A DNA stretch of 64,000 nucleotides from Streptomyces lincolnensis (GCF_021173675.1 NZ_JAIHON010000008.1:186001-250000); one strand, 5' to 3'. Shown: positions 34,280 through 43,267, numbered from the stretch's first letter. Notes: generated by a model not told the origin, from the sequence alone. Made by a program: numbers and translations.

Positions 34280-35152
34280 GTGGGGAACTTCTTGGCAGGC
34301 AAGGTCGTCGCCGTGACGGGCGCCGGGCGGGGCATCGGACGGGCGGTGGCCCTGGCCGCGGCGGCCGAGGGGGCGCGGGTCGTCGTCAACGACTACGGCG
34401 TCTCCGTGGACGGCGCGTCCCCCACCAGTGAGATCGCCTCGGGTGTGGTGAAGGAGATCGAGGCGGCGGGCGGGGAAGCGGTCGCCGTCGCCGACGACAT
34501 CTCCACGATGGCGGGCGGGCAGCGGGTCGTCGACGTGGCGCTCTCCTCCTACGGCCGGCTCGACGGCGTGGTGTGCGTCGCCGGGATCCTGCGCGAGCGG
34601 ATGCTGTTCAACATGGCCGAGGAGGAGTGGGACCCGGTCATCGCCACGCATCTGAAAGGCACGTTCACCGTGTTCCGGGCCGCCTCCGCGGTGATGCGGC
34701 AGCAGCGGGCCGGGACGTTGATCGGGTTCACGAGTGGGAATCACCAAGGGTCGGTGTCCCAGGCGAACTACAGCGCGGCGAAGGGTGGGGTGATCTCGCT
34801 GGTGCGGAGCGCCGCGCTGGGGCTGCACAAGTATGGGGTGACCGCGAATGCGGTGGCGCCGGTGGCTCGTACGCGGATGTCGGCGAAGGTGCCGGGCGGG
34901 TTGGTGGAGATCGGTGAGCCGGAGGATGTGGCGGCGCTGGTGGTGTACCTGTTGTCGTCGCGGGCTCGGGAGATCACCGGGCAGGTGTACACGGTTGCGG
35001 GGGCGAAGATTGCGGTGTGGGCGCAGCCGAGGGAGTTGCGGGCCGCGTATGCCTCCGGCGGTTCCTGGAGTCCGGAGATGATCGCGGAGTTCTTGCCGGG
35101 GTCTGTGGGGGTGGATCCGATGCCGTTGCTTTCTCGGAGGTCTGATGCCTAA
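34280..35152 (+). CDS. Short-chain dehydrogenase/reductase, MFE-2/17beta-HSD4-like
   Basis: 290 residues with the NAD(P) loop VTGAGRGIGRA, the NDYGVSVDG segment typical of multifunctional-enzyme-2 type 3-hydroxyacyl-CoA dehydrogenases, and the active site SQANYSAAKGG (YxxxK, about residues 164-168). The C-terminal extension of about 40 residues (AVWAQPRELRAAYASGGSW) is also found in that subfamily. It most likely oxidises a 3-hydroxyacyl-CoA in the local beta-oxidation route. Start is GTG 34280 with GGAAGGGG upstream. A dispersed repeat and a dehydrogenase follow on the same strand. Confidence 0.9.
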   Translation: MGNFLAGKVVAVTGAGRGIGRAVALAAAAEGARVVVNDYGVSVDGASPTSEIASGVVKEIEAAGGEAVAVADDISTMAGGQRVVDVALSSYGRLDGVVCVAGILRERMLFNMAEEEWDPVIATHLKGTFTVFRAASAVMRQQRAGTLIGFTSGNHQGSVSQANYSAAKGGVISLVRSAALGLHKYGVTANAVAPVARTRMSAKVPGGLVEIGEPEDVAALVVYLLSSRAREITGQVYTVAGAKIAVWAQPRELRAAYASGGSWSPEMIAEFLPGSVGVDPMPLLSRRSDA

Positions 35153-35224
35153 GAGCTCGGGGGGCTTTGTCGTGTGGCGGCTGCGGGTTTGTTGTGGCTG
35201 GTCGCGCAGTTCCCCGCGCCCCTG
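35153..35224. repeat. Copy of dispersed intergenic repeat
   Basis: This begins right after the SDR stop with GAGCTCGGGGGGCTTTGTCG and ends in GCGCAGTTCCCCGCGCCCCT. It aligns with 23034-23097 over about 70 bp with few differences. It separates the SDR gene from the next dehydrogenase without obvious terminator symmetry of its own. Confidence 0.65.
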
Positions 35225-35264
35225 AAGGCGTCTGCACGCGGCCCTTGTTGGGAGGAGACCCCTC

Positions 35265-36422
35265 GTGGAGTTCGGGTTCACTGGTGAGGATGAGGCCTTT
35301 CGGAGTGAGGCCAGGGGATGGCTCGCTGCCCATGCCGACGGTCGCTCGGAGGATCGGCGGGCCTGGGAGCGGACGCTCGGGAAGTCCGGCTGGATAGGGC
35401 TGGGTTGGGGTGAGGGCGGTTATGGCAATCGAACCGCCACTCTTACCCAGCAGGTCGTCTGGGCCGAGGAGTATGTGCGGGTGGGGGCGCCTTCGCGGTC
35501 GGGGCATATTGGGGAGAATCTGTTGGGGCCGACCTTGCTGGCGCATGGGTCGGCGGAGCAGAAGGCGCGGTTTCTGCCGGCGGTCGCGGCCGGGGACGAG
35601 TTGTGGTGTCAGGGGTACAGCGAACCGGGGGCCGGGTCGGATCTGGCGGGGGTGCGGACGACGGCCGAGCGGGGCTCGGACGGGACGTACCGGGTCACCG
35701 GGCAGAAGATCTGGACCTCGCTGGCTCATGAGGCGGACTGGTGTTTCGTGCTGGCGCGGAGCGACCCGGAGTCGCGGCGGCATCACGGGCTGAGTTTTCT
35801 GCTCGTTCCCATGGATCAGCCGGGGCGGATCGAGGTGCGGCCGATTCGGCAGATGACCGGGACGAGTGAGTTCAACGAGGTGTTCTTCGACGGGGCGTGT
35901 GCGCGTGCGGAGCATGTGGTGGGGGGCGAGGGGGGCGGCTGGCGGGTGGCGATGAGTCTGCTCGGGTTCGAGCGGGGGGTGTCGACGCTGGCCCAACAGG
36001 TGGGGTTCGCCGAGGAGTTGGGGCGGGTCGTGGACCTGGCCGTGGGGACCGGGGCCGTGCGGGATGCCGTCGTGCGGGAACGGCTGGTGCGGCAGTGGGC
36101 CGAGTTGCGGGTGATGCGGTGGAACGCGCTGCGGACGCTGGGGCGTTCGGGCGACGCGGGGGCGCCCAGCGTGGCCAAGCTGCTGTGGGGCGGCTGGCAC
36201 CAGCGGCTGGGGGAGCTGGCGATGCTGGTGCGGGGCGCGGCGGGGGCGGTGGGGCCGGGGGAGTGGACGGCCTCGGAGCCGTATGAACTGGACGATGTGC
36301 AGCGGCGGTTCCTGTTCTCGCGGGCCGACACCATCTACGGGGGTTCCGACCAGATCCAGCGCACGATCATCGCCGAGCGCGTGCTCGGTCTGCCGAGGGA
36401 GCCGAAGGGTGGGGCCGTGTGA
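35265..36422 (+). CDS. Acyl-CoA dehydrogenase
   Basis: 385 residues with CQGYSEPGAGSDLAGVRTT, the KIWTSLAHEADWCFVLARS segment and the C-terminal DTIYGGSDQIQRTIIAERVLG. Full-length, so probably catalytic on its own. GTG 35265 follows GGGAGGAG. The stop overlaps the alcohol dehydrogenase start. Codons contain more TTG, GGG and CTG than the left-hand dehydrogenases, a slightly different usage seen across 34.7-37.4 kb. Substrate is not identifiable. Confidence 0.92.
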   Translation: MEFGFTGEDEAFRSEARGWLAAHADGRSEDRRAWERTLGKSGWIGLGWGEGGYGNRTATLTQQVVWAEEYVRVGAPSRSGHIGENLLGPTLLAHGSAEQKARFLPAVAAGDELWCQGYSEPGAGSDLAGVRTTAERGSDGTYRVTGQKIWTSLAHEADWCFVLARSDPESRRHHGLSFLLVPMDQPGRIEVRPIRQMTGTSEFNEVFFDGACARAEHVVGGEGGGWRVAMSLLGFERGVSTLAQQVGFAEELGRVVDLAVGTGAVRDAVVRERLVRQWAELRVMRWNALRTLGRSGDAGAPSVAKLLWGGWHQRLGELAMLVRGAAGAVGPGEWTASEPYELDDVQRRFLFSRADTIYGGSDQIQRTIIAERVLGLPREPKGGAV

Positions 36423-37471
36423 TGCGTGGCGTGGTGTTCGACGGGAAGCGGATCGAGGTCGTGGACGATCTCGTCGTACGGGATCCCGGGCCCGGTGAGG
36501 TGCAGGTCGCGATCTCGGCGGCGGGGCTGTGCCACAGCGACCTGTCCGTGGTGGACGGGACCATCCCCTTCCCGGTGCCTGTGGTGCTGGGGCATGAGGG
36601 GGCGGGGGTGGTGGAGGCCGTGGGCGCGGGGGTGCGGCATGTGGCGCCCGGGGACCATGTGGCCCTGTCCACGCTCGCCAACTGCGGGGCCTGCGCCGAC
36701 TGCGACCGGGGGCGGCCCACGATGTGCCGGCAGGCGATCGGGCGGCCGGGGCGGCCGTTCACGCGGGACGGGCGGCCCGTGTTCCAGTTCGCGTCCAACT
36801 CCGCCTTCGCGGAACGGACCGTGGTGCGGGCCGTGCAGGCGGTGCGGATCCCGAAGGACATCCCGATGCCCTCGGCCGCGCTCATCGGATGCGGGGTGCT
36901 GACCGGCGTCGGTGCCGTGCTCAACCGGGCCCGGGTGCGGCACGGGGACAGCGTGCTGGTGATCGGCACGGGCGGGATCGGGCTCAACGTCCTGCAGGGG
37001 GCGCGGATCGCGGGCGCGCTGCGGATCGTGGCCGTGGACGCCAATCCGGCGAAGGAGGCGGTGGCCCGGAGGTTCGGCGCGACCGACTTCCTGACGTCCA
37101 CGGAGGGCGTGCGGGAGCTGCTGCCCAACGGCGCGGACCACGCCTTCGAGTGCGTCGGGCGGGTCGAGCTGATCCGGCAGGCGATCGACCTGCTGGACCG
37201 TCATGGGCAGGCGGTGCTGCTCGGCGTCCCGCCCGCTGGTGCCGAGGCGTCCTTCCTCGTCTCGTCGATGTACCTGGACAAGGCCATCCTGGGCTGCCGG
37301 TACGGGTCCTCGCGGCCGCAGCGGGACATCGCGCTGTACGCCGAGCTGTACCGGCAGGGGCGGCTGTTGCTGGACGAGCTGGTGACGCAGACCTATCCCG
37401 TCGAGGACTTCGAGAAGGCGGCCGGGGACGCGGAGGCGGGGCGGGTGGCTCGGGGGGTACTGACGTTCTAG
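36422..37471 (+). CDS. Zinc-dependent alcohol dehydrogenase
   Basis: 349-residue medium-chain dehydrogenase/reductase. The catalytic zinc ligands are in GLCHSDLS and GHEGAGVV, and the structural zinc cluster is CGACADCDRGRPTMC (fourth Cys at the end). The NAD fold carries VIGTGGIGLNVLQ. The class III-like pattern suits oxidation of primary alcohols or aldehyde/formaldehyde adducts. ATG 36422 overlaps the upstream stop by one base; GTG 36419 is an alternative. It is the last gene of the dehydrogenase operon. Confidence 0.92.
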   Translation: MRGVVFDGKRIEVVDDLVVRDPGPGEVQVAISAAGLCHSDLSVVDGTIPFPVPVVLGHEGAGVVEAVGAGVRHVAPGDHVALSTLANCGACADCDRGRPTMCRQAIGRPGRPFTRDGRPVFQFASNSAFAERTVVRAVQAVRIPKDIPMPSAALIGCGVLTGVGAVLNRARVRHGDSVLVIGTGGIGLNVLQGARIAGALRIVAVDANPAKEAVARRFGATDFLTSTEGVRELLPNGADHAFECVGRVELIRQAIDLLDRHGQAVLLGVPPAGAEASFLVSSMYLDKAILGCRYGSSRPQRDIALYAELYRQGRLLLDELVTQTYPVEDFEKAAGDAEAGRVARGVLTF

Positions 37472-37582
37472 GGTCGGTCGGGGTCGACCATCGGCCTGCC
37501 CATAAGGGTTGTTCGTCGGGGTTGTCCACAGGTGGCGGAAAATCCGTGGGGCGTTGTCGGTGGCGGCGCCTAGCGTCGACGC

Positions 37583-38836
37583 ATGACCTACCGTGATGTG
37601 GCCTCCAAGCAGGTCCTGATCTGGGCCGGCGCGGCCGTCGCCGCCCGCATGCCGGTCGCCATGGCGCCGTTGGCCCTGGTCTTCCTGGTGCGGGAGCGGC
37701 CCGGCGGCTACCCGCTGGGTGCGGCGCTCGCGGCGGCCTATGTGCTCGGCGAGATCCTCGGGGCTCCGGTCCTCGGGATGCGGATGGATCCGGCCCGGGG
37801 GCGTCGGCATCTCACGGTCGGGCTCGTGGGCGGATCGGTGGGGTTCGCCGGGCTGGGGGTGCTGGCGGGGGCGCATCCGCTCGTGCTCGGCGCGTTCGCG
37901 TTCCTGGCCGGTGCCGCGCCGGCCGCGGTGGCCGGCGGTCAGCGGACGCTGCTGACCTCGCTGGTGCCCGAACGTGCCGTGGCGCAGGCGCTGTCCACCG
38001 AGTCGATGCTGATGTCCGGGGTGTGGGCCGTGTCCCCCGTCGCGGTCGCCGGACTCGCCCTCGGGGTCGCCCCGCGCGTCCCGCTGCTCCTCGGGGCCGC
38101 GCTCATGGCCGCGGCGATCGTGGCCCACCGACTGCTGCCCGCCGGCTGGGGCAGGGCGGACGACGACGGGGACACGGGCCGCGTGAAGCTCCGTGTGCTG
38201 ATACGCGCCTGGCCGGTGTACGTCACGGGCGCGGCCAGCCTCACCCTGCTCGGCCTGGCCGAACTCACCCTGCCCGCCCTGTTGGAGCAGCGCGGGATCG
38301 GCGTCGGCTGGTCCGGTCCGATGCTGGCGGGGCTGGCGGTGGGAGCGGGCGTCGGGGCGTTCCTGTACGGACTGCGGTCGTGGCCGGGGCGGCTGCGGAC
38401 CCGCAGTCTCGTCCTGATGGGCGGCATGGCGGCCTTCGTGGCCCTCGCCGCGCTGATACCGGGCGCGGCCGGGATCGCGGTCGCCCTCGTCCTGGCGGGC
38501 ACGCTCCAGTCGGGCGCGCTGATCACCCGCAACCTGTCCCTGCGCGAGGCCGTGCCGCCCGGCGCGGTGGCCGCCGGGTACTCCGTGATGTACGCGGCCG
38601 CGGGCGCCGGTTACGCGGCGACGGGCTCTCTCGCCGGTGCCCTGCTCCAGGTGGTGGCTCCGTCGACGGCCATCCTGGCCGGCGTGGGCCTGGGCCTGCT
38701 GCTGACGGCGCTCGGCTGGTGGGGAGAGAGCCGACAGCAGCGGTCAAGTACGGCTCGGGGACCGGTCGTCGACATCGCCGCCGGTGCGGAAGGTGCGCCG
38801 ATACCCGGTCGGGGTGACCCCGAGCGCCGCCTGTAG
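37583..38836 (+). CDS. MFS-type transporter
   Basis: 417 residues with about twelve predicted membrane segments and little outside them (AVAARMPVAMAPLALVFLV, LVGGSVGFAGLGVLAGAHPL, AAGYSVMYAAAGAGYAATGS). The fold is major-facilitator-like; substrate unknown. The last 30 codons overlap the convergent AraC gene by 93 bp and encode a polar tail, so the real end could have been extended by loss of an earlier stop. A single DnaA-box-like TTGTCCACA lies 53 nt upstream. Confidence 0.82.
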   Translation: MTYRDVASKQVLIWAGAAVAARMPVAMAPLALVFLVRERPGGYPLGAALAAAYVLGEILGAPVLGMRMDPARGRRHLTVGLVGGSVGFAGLGVLAGAHPLVLGAFAFLAGAAPAAVAGGQRTLLTSLVPERAVAQALSTESMLMSGVWAVSPVAVAGLALGVAPRVPLLLGAALMAAAIVAHRLLPAGWGRADDDGDTGRVKLRVLIRAWPVYVTGAASLTLLGLAELTLPALLEQRGIGVGWSGPMLAGLAVGAGVGAFLYGLRSWPGRLRTRSLVLMGGMAAFVALAALIPGAAGIAVALVLAGTLQSGALITRNLSLREAVPPGAVAAGYSVMYAAAGAGYAATGSLAGALLQVVAPSTAILAGVGLGLLLTALGWWGESRQQRSSTARGPVVDIAAGAEGAPIPGRGDPERRL

Positions 38837-39799
38837 ATGCTGCCGCATCGACTGGGCCGTGCCGAAGCCCGCGTCGCGGGCGACCTGGTCGACGGAGAGG
38901 TCCGTGGACTCCAGCAGGTGCCGGGCGCGCTCCACGCGCTGCTGGGTGAGCCACTGGCCGGGGCTGACGCCGACCTCCTCGCGGAAGCGGCGGGTGAAGG
39001 TCCTGACCGACATGGCCTCCTGCTCGGCCATGTCCCGCAGCTGGATCGGCTCGTGCAGCCGCCCCAGCGCCCAGGCGCGCGCCGAGGTCGTGGTGGCCTG
39101 CTGCGGGTCCGGGACGGGACGGTGGATGTACTGGGCCTGTCCGCCGTCGCGGTGCGGCGGTACGACGGTGCGGCGGGCCACCTCGTTGGCGACCGCCGTG
39201 CCGTGGTCACGGCGCACCATGTGCAGGCACAGGTCGATCCCGGCGGCGACCCCCGCGGAGGTCAGGACGTCGCCGTCGTCGACGAACAGCACGTCCGGGT
39301 CGACCTCGATCCGCGGGAAGAGCCGCTGGAGATGCTCGGCGTCGGCCCAGTGCGTGGTGGCGGGGCGGCCGTCGAGGTAGCCGGCGGCGGCCAGGACGTA
39401 CACGCCGGTGCAGATCGAGGCGAGCCGGGTGTCGGGTCGGATGTGCGCGAGGGCGGCGGCCAGCTCCTCGGTCAGGACGCCCTGCTCGAAGACCGGGCCG
39501 AGTTCGTACGAGGCCGGGACGATCACGGTGTCGGCGGTGGCCAGCGCCTGCGGGCCGTGCTCGACGTGGACGGTGAAGTCGGCGTCGGTCTGCACCGGGC
39601 CCGGCGGGCGGATCGAGCAGGTGAGGACCTCGTACAGGCGCCGTCCCCCGGCGTCCCTGGGGCGGCCGAAGATCCGGTGCGGGATGCCCAGCTCGAACGG
39701 GAGCAGGCCGTCGAGGGCGAGGACGGCCACGCGGTGCGGGACGGTCACGCGGTGCGGGACGGTCACGCGGTGCGGGCGCTGCTCCGGGTCACGGCTCAT
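38744..39799 (-). CDS. GlxA-type AraC family regulator (DJ-1/PfpI domain plus AraC HTH)
   Basis: 351 residues. The N-terminal DJ-1/PfpI-like domain (RVAVLALDGLLPFELGIPHRIFG, SICTGVYVLAAAGYLDGRPATTHW) is followed by a C-terminal AraC double HTH (MSVRTFTRRFREEVGVSPGQW, QVARDAGFGTAQSMRQHLQAAL). The head contains three copies of a VPHRV unit encoded by an 18-bp tandem repeat, so the true start may be a later GTG. It is divergent from the MFS gene at 39884, which it may control, and overlaps the MFS gene at 37583 tail to tail. Confidence 0.88.
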   Translation of the reverse strand: MSRDPEQRPHRVTVPHRVTVPHRVAVLALDGLLPFELGIPHRIFGRPRDAGGRRLYEVLTCSIRPPGPVQTDADFTVHVEHGPQALATADTVIVPASYELGPVFEQGVLTEELAAALAHIRPDTRLASICTGVYVLAAAGYLDGRPATTHWADAEHLQRLFPRIEVDPDVLFVDDGDVLTSAGVAAGIDLCLHMVRRDHGTAVANEVARRTVVPPHRDGGQAQYIHRPVPDPQQATTTSARAWALGRLHEPIQLRDMAEQEAMSVRTFTRRFREEVGVSPGQWLTQQRVERARHLLESTDLSVDQVARDAGFGTAQSMRQHLQAALGVTPTGYRRTFRTGGDVDDRSPSRT

Positions 39800-39883
39800 G
39801 GCTCCATCGTATGGCCCGATCCTAGCGAACGCTGACCTTCGGGCCACTCGATCGTGGCGGGCGCGGACCGGAAGCTGTATGTC

Positions 39884-41203
39884 GTGACCCAGACAACCGA
39901 CGCCGTCGCCGATGCCGATGCCGTCCAGGAGACCGGCCCCGGGCGCCGCCGCGTCCGTGTGCACCGGGCCTGGTTCGTCGCCGCCGTCACCTTCGTGACG
40001 ATCATCGGCGCGGCCGCCTTCCGTTCCCTGCCCGGCCTGCTCATCGACCCCCTGCACCAGGACTTCGGCTGGTCGCGCGGCACGATCGGCGCGGCGGTCT
40101 CCATCAACCTCGCGCTGTACGGGCTCACCGCGCCCTTCGCCGCCGCCCTGATGGACCGCTTCGGCATCCGGCGGGTGGTCGCGGTCGCCCTGAGCCTGAT
40201 CGCGCTCGGCTCCGGTCTGACCGTGTGGATGACGGCGGCCTGGCAACTGCTGCTGTGCTGGGGCCTGCTGGTCGGTCTCGGCTCCGGCTCGATGGCGCTC
40301 GCCTTCGCGGCGACGGTCACCAACCGCTGGTTCAGTGAGCGGCGCGGCCTGGTCACCGGCATCCTCACCGCCGCCTCGGCCTCCGGGCAGCTGATCTTCC
40401 TGCCCGTCCTGTCCTGGATGGTGGACCACCAGGGCTGGCGCCCGCCGGCGGTCACCGTGGCGCTGGCCGCCCTCGCCGTCGTCCCCTTCGTCTGGCTGCT
40501 GCTGCGCGACCACCCGGCCGACGTGGGCCTGAAGCCCTACGGCGCCAAGGAGTTCGTACCGAAGCCGGAACCCGTGCCCGGGGCGGCCCGGCGCGCGGTC
40601 ACCGTCCTGCTCAAGGCCGCCCGCACCGGCCCCTTCTGGCTGCTCGCGGGCACCTTCGCGATCTGCGGGGCCTCCACCAACGGCCTGATCCAGACCCACT
40701 TCATTCCCGCGGCCCACGACGAGCACATGCCGGTCCAGGCGGCCGCCTCACTGCTCGCGGTCATCGGCGTGTTCGACGTCATCGGCACGATCGCCTCCGG
40801 CTGGTTCACCGACCGCTTCGAAGCGCGCCGGCTGCTCGCCGTCTACTACGCGCTGCGGGGCATCTCGCTGCTGTTCCTCCCGATGCTGCTCGCCCCGTCC
40901 GTCCACCCGCCGATGGTCTTCTTCATCGTCTTCTACGGCCTCGACTGGGTCGCCACCGTCCCGCCCACCGTCGCGCTGTGCCGCGAGCACTACGGCGACG
41001 ACAGCGCCATCGTCTTCGGCTGGGTCCTCGCCTCCCACCAGGTCGGCGCCGCGCTGGTGGCCTTCCTCGGCGGCGTCGCGCGGGACGTCTTCGGGACGTA
41101 CGACATGGTCTGGTACGCCTCGGGCGCGCTCTGCGCGGCGGCGGCGCTGATGGCGCTGGTGATCCGGCGCCGGCCGGTGGCCTCTGTGCCGGTGACGGCC
41201 TAG
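39884..41203 (+). CDS. MFS transporter (OFA/monocarboxylate-like)
   Basis: 439 residues, twelve-helix major facilitator. Signature loops are DRFGIRRVVAVALSLIALG and NRWFSERRGLVTGILTAASASG, the latter typical of monocarboxylate and oxalate/formate-type carriers. The second half has ASGWFTDRFEARRLLAVYY. GTG 39884 has GGAAG 9 nt upstream; GTG 39854 lacks a ribosome site. It is divergent from the AraC regulator. It may import the acid used by the surrounding catabolic genes, which is inference. Confidence 0.87.
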   Translation: MTQTTDAVADADAVQETGPGRRRVRVHRAWFVAAVTFVTIIGAAAFRSLPGLLIDPLHQDFGWSRGTIGAAVSINLALYGLTAPFAAALMDRFGIRRVVAVALSLIALGSGLTVWMTAAWQLLLCWGLLVGLGSGSMALAFAATVTNRWFSERRGLVTGILTAASASGQLIFLPVLSWMVDHQGWRPPAVTVALAALAVVPFVWLLLRDHPADVGLKPYGAKEFVPKPEPVPGAARRAVTVLLKAARTGPFWLLAGTFAICGASTNGLIQTHFIPAAHDEHMPVQAAASLLAVIGVFDVIGTIASGWFTDRFEARRLLAVYYALRGISLLFLPMLLAPSVHPPMVFFIVFYGLDWVATVPPTVALCREHYGDDSAIVFGWVLASHQVGAALVAFLGGVARDVFGTYDMVWYASGALCAAAALMALVIRRRPVASVPVTA

Positions 41204-41484
41204 TTCAGGTGGGGTACGGCTCTGTCATCCCCGATGCGGTGCTCGTCGTCCCCGCTCTGTTCGGTCCACAGGGATACGGCACCCTCGCCGTCTGTGCGCA
41301 CGACACGGCGGCGGTGTCGGCCTGGCCCTTGTCGAGCGAGGTGGCGCCGGCTTGGAGGGCCGTGGAACAGGGGCGGCGGATCGCCGGGCGGTCCGGGACC
41401 CCGGACCGCCCGGACCCGTTCACCACCGACCTCATGTGCCACGGCCGGCCGCTGGCGGAAGGCGCAACCCACGTGCGGGAAAGC
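41204..41484. other. 281-nt gap after the MFS gene
   Basis: No frame has convincing codon bias. A minus-strand open frame ending near 41205 shows isolated coding-like stretches and could be a decayed gene end, but nothing recognisable is present. Confidence 0.3.
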
Positions 41485-42414
41485 TCAGTTGCAGAGCCCG
41501 CTGCACGGCGCCAGCCACAGTGGGCCGCAGCCGAAGTCCGTCCAGGTGCACCCGCTGTAGCACACCGAGGAGCAGCTGCCGGTCCCCACTCCGCACCGGG
41601 AATTGCAGTCCTCGGCCTGGACGCCCTGGGCGCGCCGAGGTGTCGCGCTGTGCGTGTCGGCGGGGCCGAGCGTCCTGAGGACCGCGCGGGCGCCGCTCTC
41701 GCCGAACGCCGACACCACCGCCGTCTCCAGATCGTCGGCGGCCGCTCCCTTCCCGCGTCCCGCGATGATCTGCGGTGCCAGCCGTGTCGCGTCGTCCAGG
41801 ACGGCGGACTGCCCGGCCGACAGACCCGGGTGCGTCTTCCGGTAGTGCGCGAAGTGCGCCACCCACAGATCGCTCCGGGCCGAGGCGGGCAGCGCTCCGT
41901 AGACGGCGCGCCGGTAGTCCGCGGGATAGGAGACGAACTCGGCGTAGCCGGTGGGCAGTCGGTCGCGATGGGCGTGCACCCATCGCGACGCCTTGCTCCC
42001 CTTGGCGCGGGACACCGCCTGTGCGGGTGAGGTCGCCAGGCCGCCGGTGACCAGGAACGTCCCCAGGGCCAGCCCCGGCACCGCCCTGAGGATTCCCCGG
42101 CGGCCCGGTGACCGCAGCGCGTCGAGGCCGCGCAGCGCGCGCACCACCCGCAGCGAGTCCGACGGCCCCAACAGCCGAGCCAGGCGCAGGGACAGCGCGG
42201 TACCGGTCCAGGCCCGCACACGGTCGCCGTCGACCGCCAGCAGGGTCGGGGCCCACTCGGCCCCGTCCCCCAGCGCACGCGCGCGCAGCGCACGGACCCT
42301 GGGTTCTGTGAGGCCCGCGGTGGTCAGCGTTCCGTCGACGGAGTTCCCCACCCGATCGACGACTTCTTCACAGAAACGGCAGTCGGCGTCGAATGCCAGA
42401 ATCCACTCGGTCAT
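41485..42414 (-). CDS. DCC thiol-oxidoreductase fused to a fulvocin-C-related Cys-rich secreted region
   Basis: 309 residues in three parts. Residues 1-95 form a DCC (DUF393) thiol-disulfide-like domain with FDADCRFC (Cys12, Cys15). Residues 101-133 look like an internal export signal: RSPGRRGILRA, then a hydrophobic run and SPAQA. Residues 134-309 include a globular region (HRDLPTGYAEFVSYP-like) and a tail with eight cysteines (270, 274, 281, 285, 289, 296, 304, 308), as many as in fulvocin C, the family that bacteriocin-fulvocin-C-related proteins are named for. ATG 42414 is used. It may be a Cys-rich peptide precursor tethered to its own thiol-handling domain; toxicity is unproven. Confidence 0.75.
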   Translation of the reverse strand: MTEWILAFDADCRFCEEVVDRVGNSVDGTLTTAGLTEPRVRALRARALGDGAEWAPTLLAVDGDRVRAWTGTALSLRLARLLGPSDSLRVVRALRGLDALRSPGRRGILRAVPGLALGTFLVTGGLATSPAQAVSRAKGSKASRWVHAHRDRLPTGYAEFVSYPADYRRAVYGALPASARSDLWVAHFAHYRKTHPGLSAGQSAVLDDATRLAPQIIAGRGKGAAADDLETAVVSAFGESGARAVLRTLGPADTHSATPRRAQGVQAEDCNSRCGVGTGSCSSVCYSGCTWTDFGCGPLWLAPCSGLCN

Positions 42415-42656
42415 GAACTTCTCCCCACGTTTGCGTGACGACCCGTTCCATGGCGCTCGTCCGGTGAGTGTTCGCACGTCCTTCGCGGCCCGCGTGTCCT
42501 GTCGGCACTCGAGCGCGCTCCGGAGACACCCGAGGAGCCAGCCTTCTCCGGGGCGCCGGAGAGCGTCAATCAATTCGATGAGAATGCGCGTCACCCTCGC
42601 GAGCACGCGCGATCCGCCCCGCTCGGCCCCTCGCCGAGGGACCTCCGGGCCTTCGG

Positions 42657-43250
42657 TCAGAGAAACCGCCCCTTGTGGAACAACAGCGGCGGCTCGTCCA
42701 TGTCGGACGCCCCCAGGTCGTCCACCCGGCCCACCACGATGAGGTGGTCGCCGCCCGTGTGCACCGCGTGGATCGTGCAGTCGATCCAGGCGAGGGCGTC
42801 GGCGAGGCGTGGGGAGCCGGAGGCGGGGGACGCGTCGTAGACGACGCCGGCGAACTTGTCCCGGCCGCTGACGGCGAAGCCGCGGCACAGCTCGCCCTGG
42901 TGGGCGCCGAGGACGTTGACGCAGAAGACGCCCGCGCGGGCGATCCGCGGCCAGGTCGTCGACGTACGGCCGACCATGAAGGCGACGAGGGGCGGGTCGA
43001 GGGAGAGGGAGGAGAAGGACTGGCAGGCGAAACCGGCGGGCGGGGCCCCGCTGTCGGTGGCGGGTGCCGTCACCACGGTCACTCCGGTCGCGAAGTTCCC
43101 CAGCACCCGGCGGAACTCGGCCTGGTCGACCGGCGCCCGCTCGTCCTCGCCTACGCACCGCAACTCGGGCCGCGGCAACGCCTCCACGGGCTGCGCCCCG
43201 GCTGCCCTGAGGTAGCGGACGGCGGCTTCGGCCATTCCGGCTTGTCCCAT
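42657..43250 (-). CDS. Flavin reductase family protein (monooxygenase reductase component-like)
   Basis: 197 residues with the flavin-reductase split-barrel: FRRVLGNFATGVTVVTA, GFACQSFSSLSLDPPLVAFMV and GRDKFAGVVYDASPASGSP. Such proteins supply FMNH2 to two-component monooxygenases (HpaC, HsaB type). ATG 43250 follows GGAGGG and is preferred over ATG 43262. The palindrome at 43268 lies 17 nt upstream. No oxygenase component is adjacent, so the partner must be elsewhere, or the protein binds another cofactor such as heme or F420. Confidence 0.87.
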   Translation of the reverse strand: MGQAGMAEAAVRYLRAAGAQPVEALPRPELRCVGEDERAPVDQAEFRRVLGNFATGVTVVTAPATDSGAPPAGFACQSFSSLSLDPPLVAFMVGRTSTTWPRIARAGVFCVNVLGAHQGELCRGFAVSGRDKFAGVVYDASPASGSPRLADALAWIDCTIHAVHTGGDHLIVVGRVDDLGASDMDEPPLLFHKGRFL

Positions 43251-43267
43251 CACGCCCTCCATTGAAC

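Noticed and set aside
33371..37530. Two perfect DnaA boxes (TGTGGACAA at 33371-33379, TTGTCCACA at 37522-37530)
   Set aside because: Only two, 4 kb apart, one inside a coding region; no cluster, AT-rich unwinding element or dnaA/dnaN. Not an origin.
41205..41484. Minus-strand frame ending near 41205 as a separate gene
   Set aside because: Codon bias is inconsistent, no start or homology is visible, and it overlaps the fusion gene's frame.
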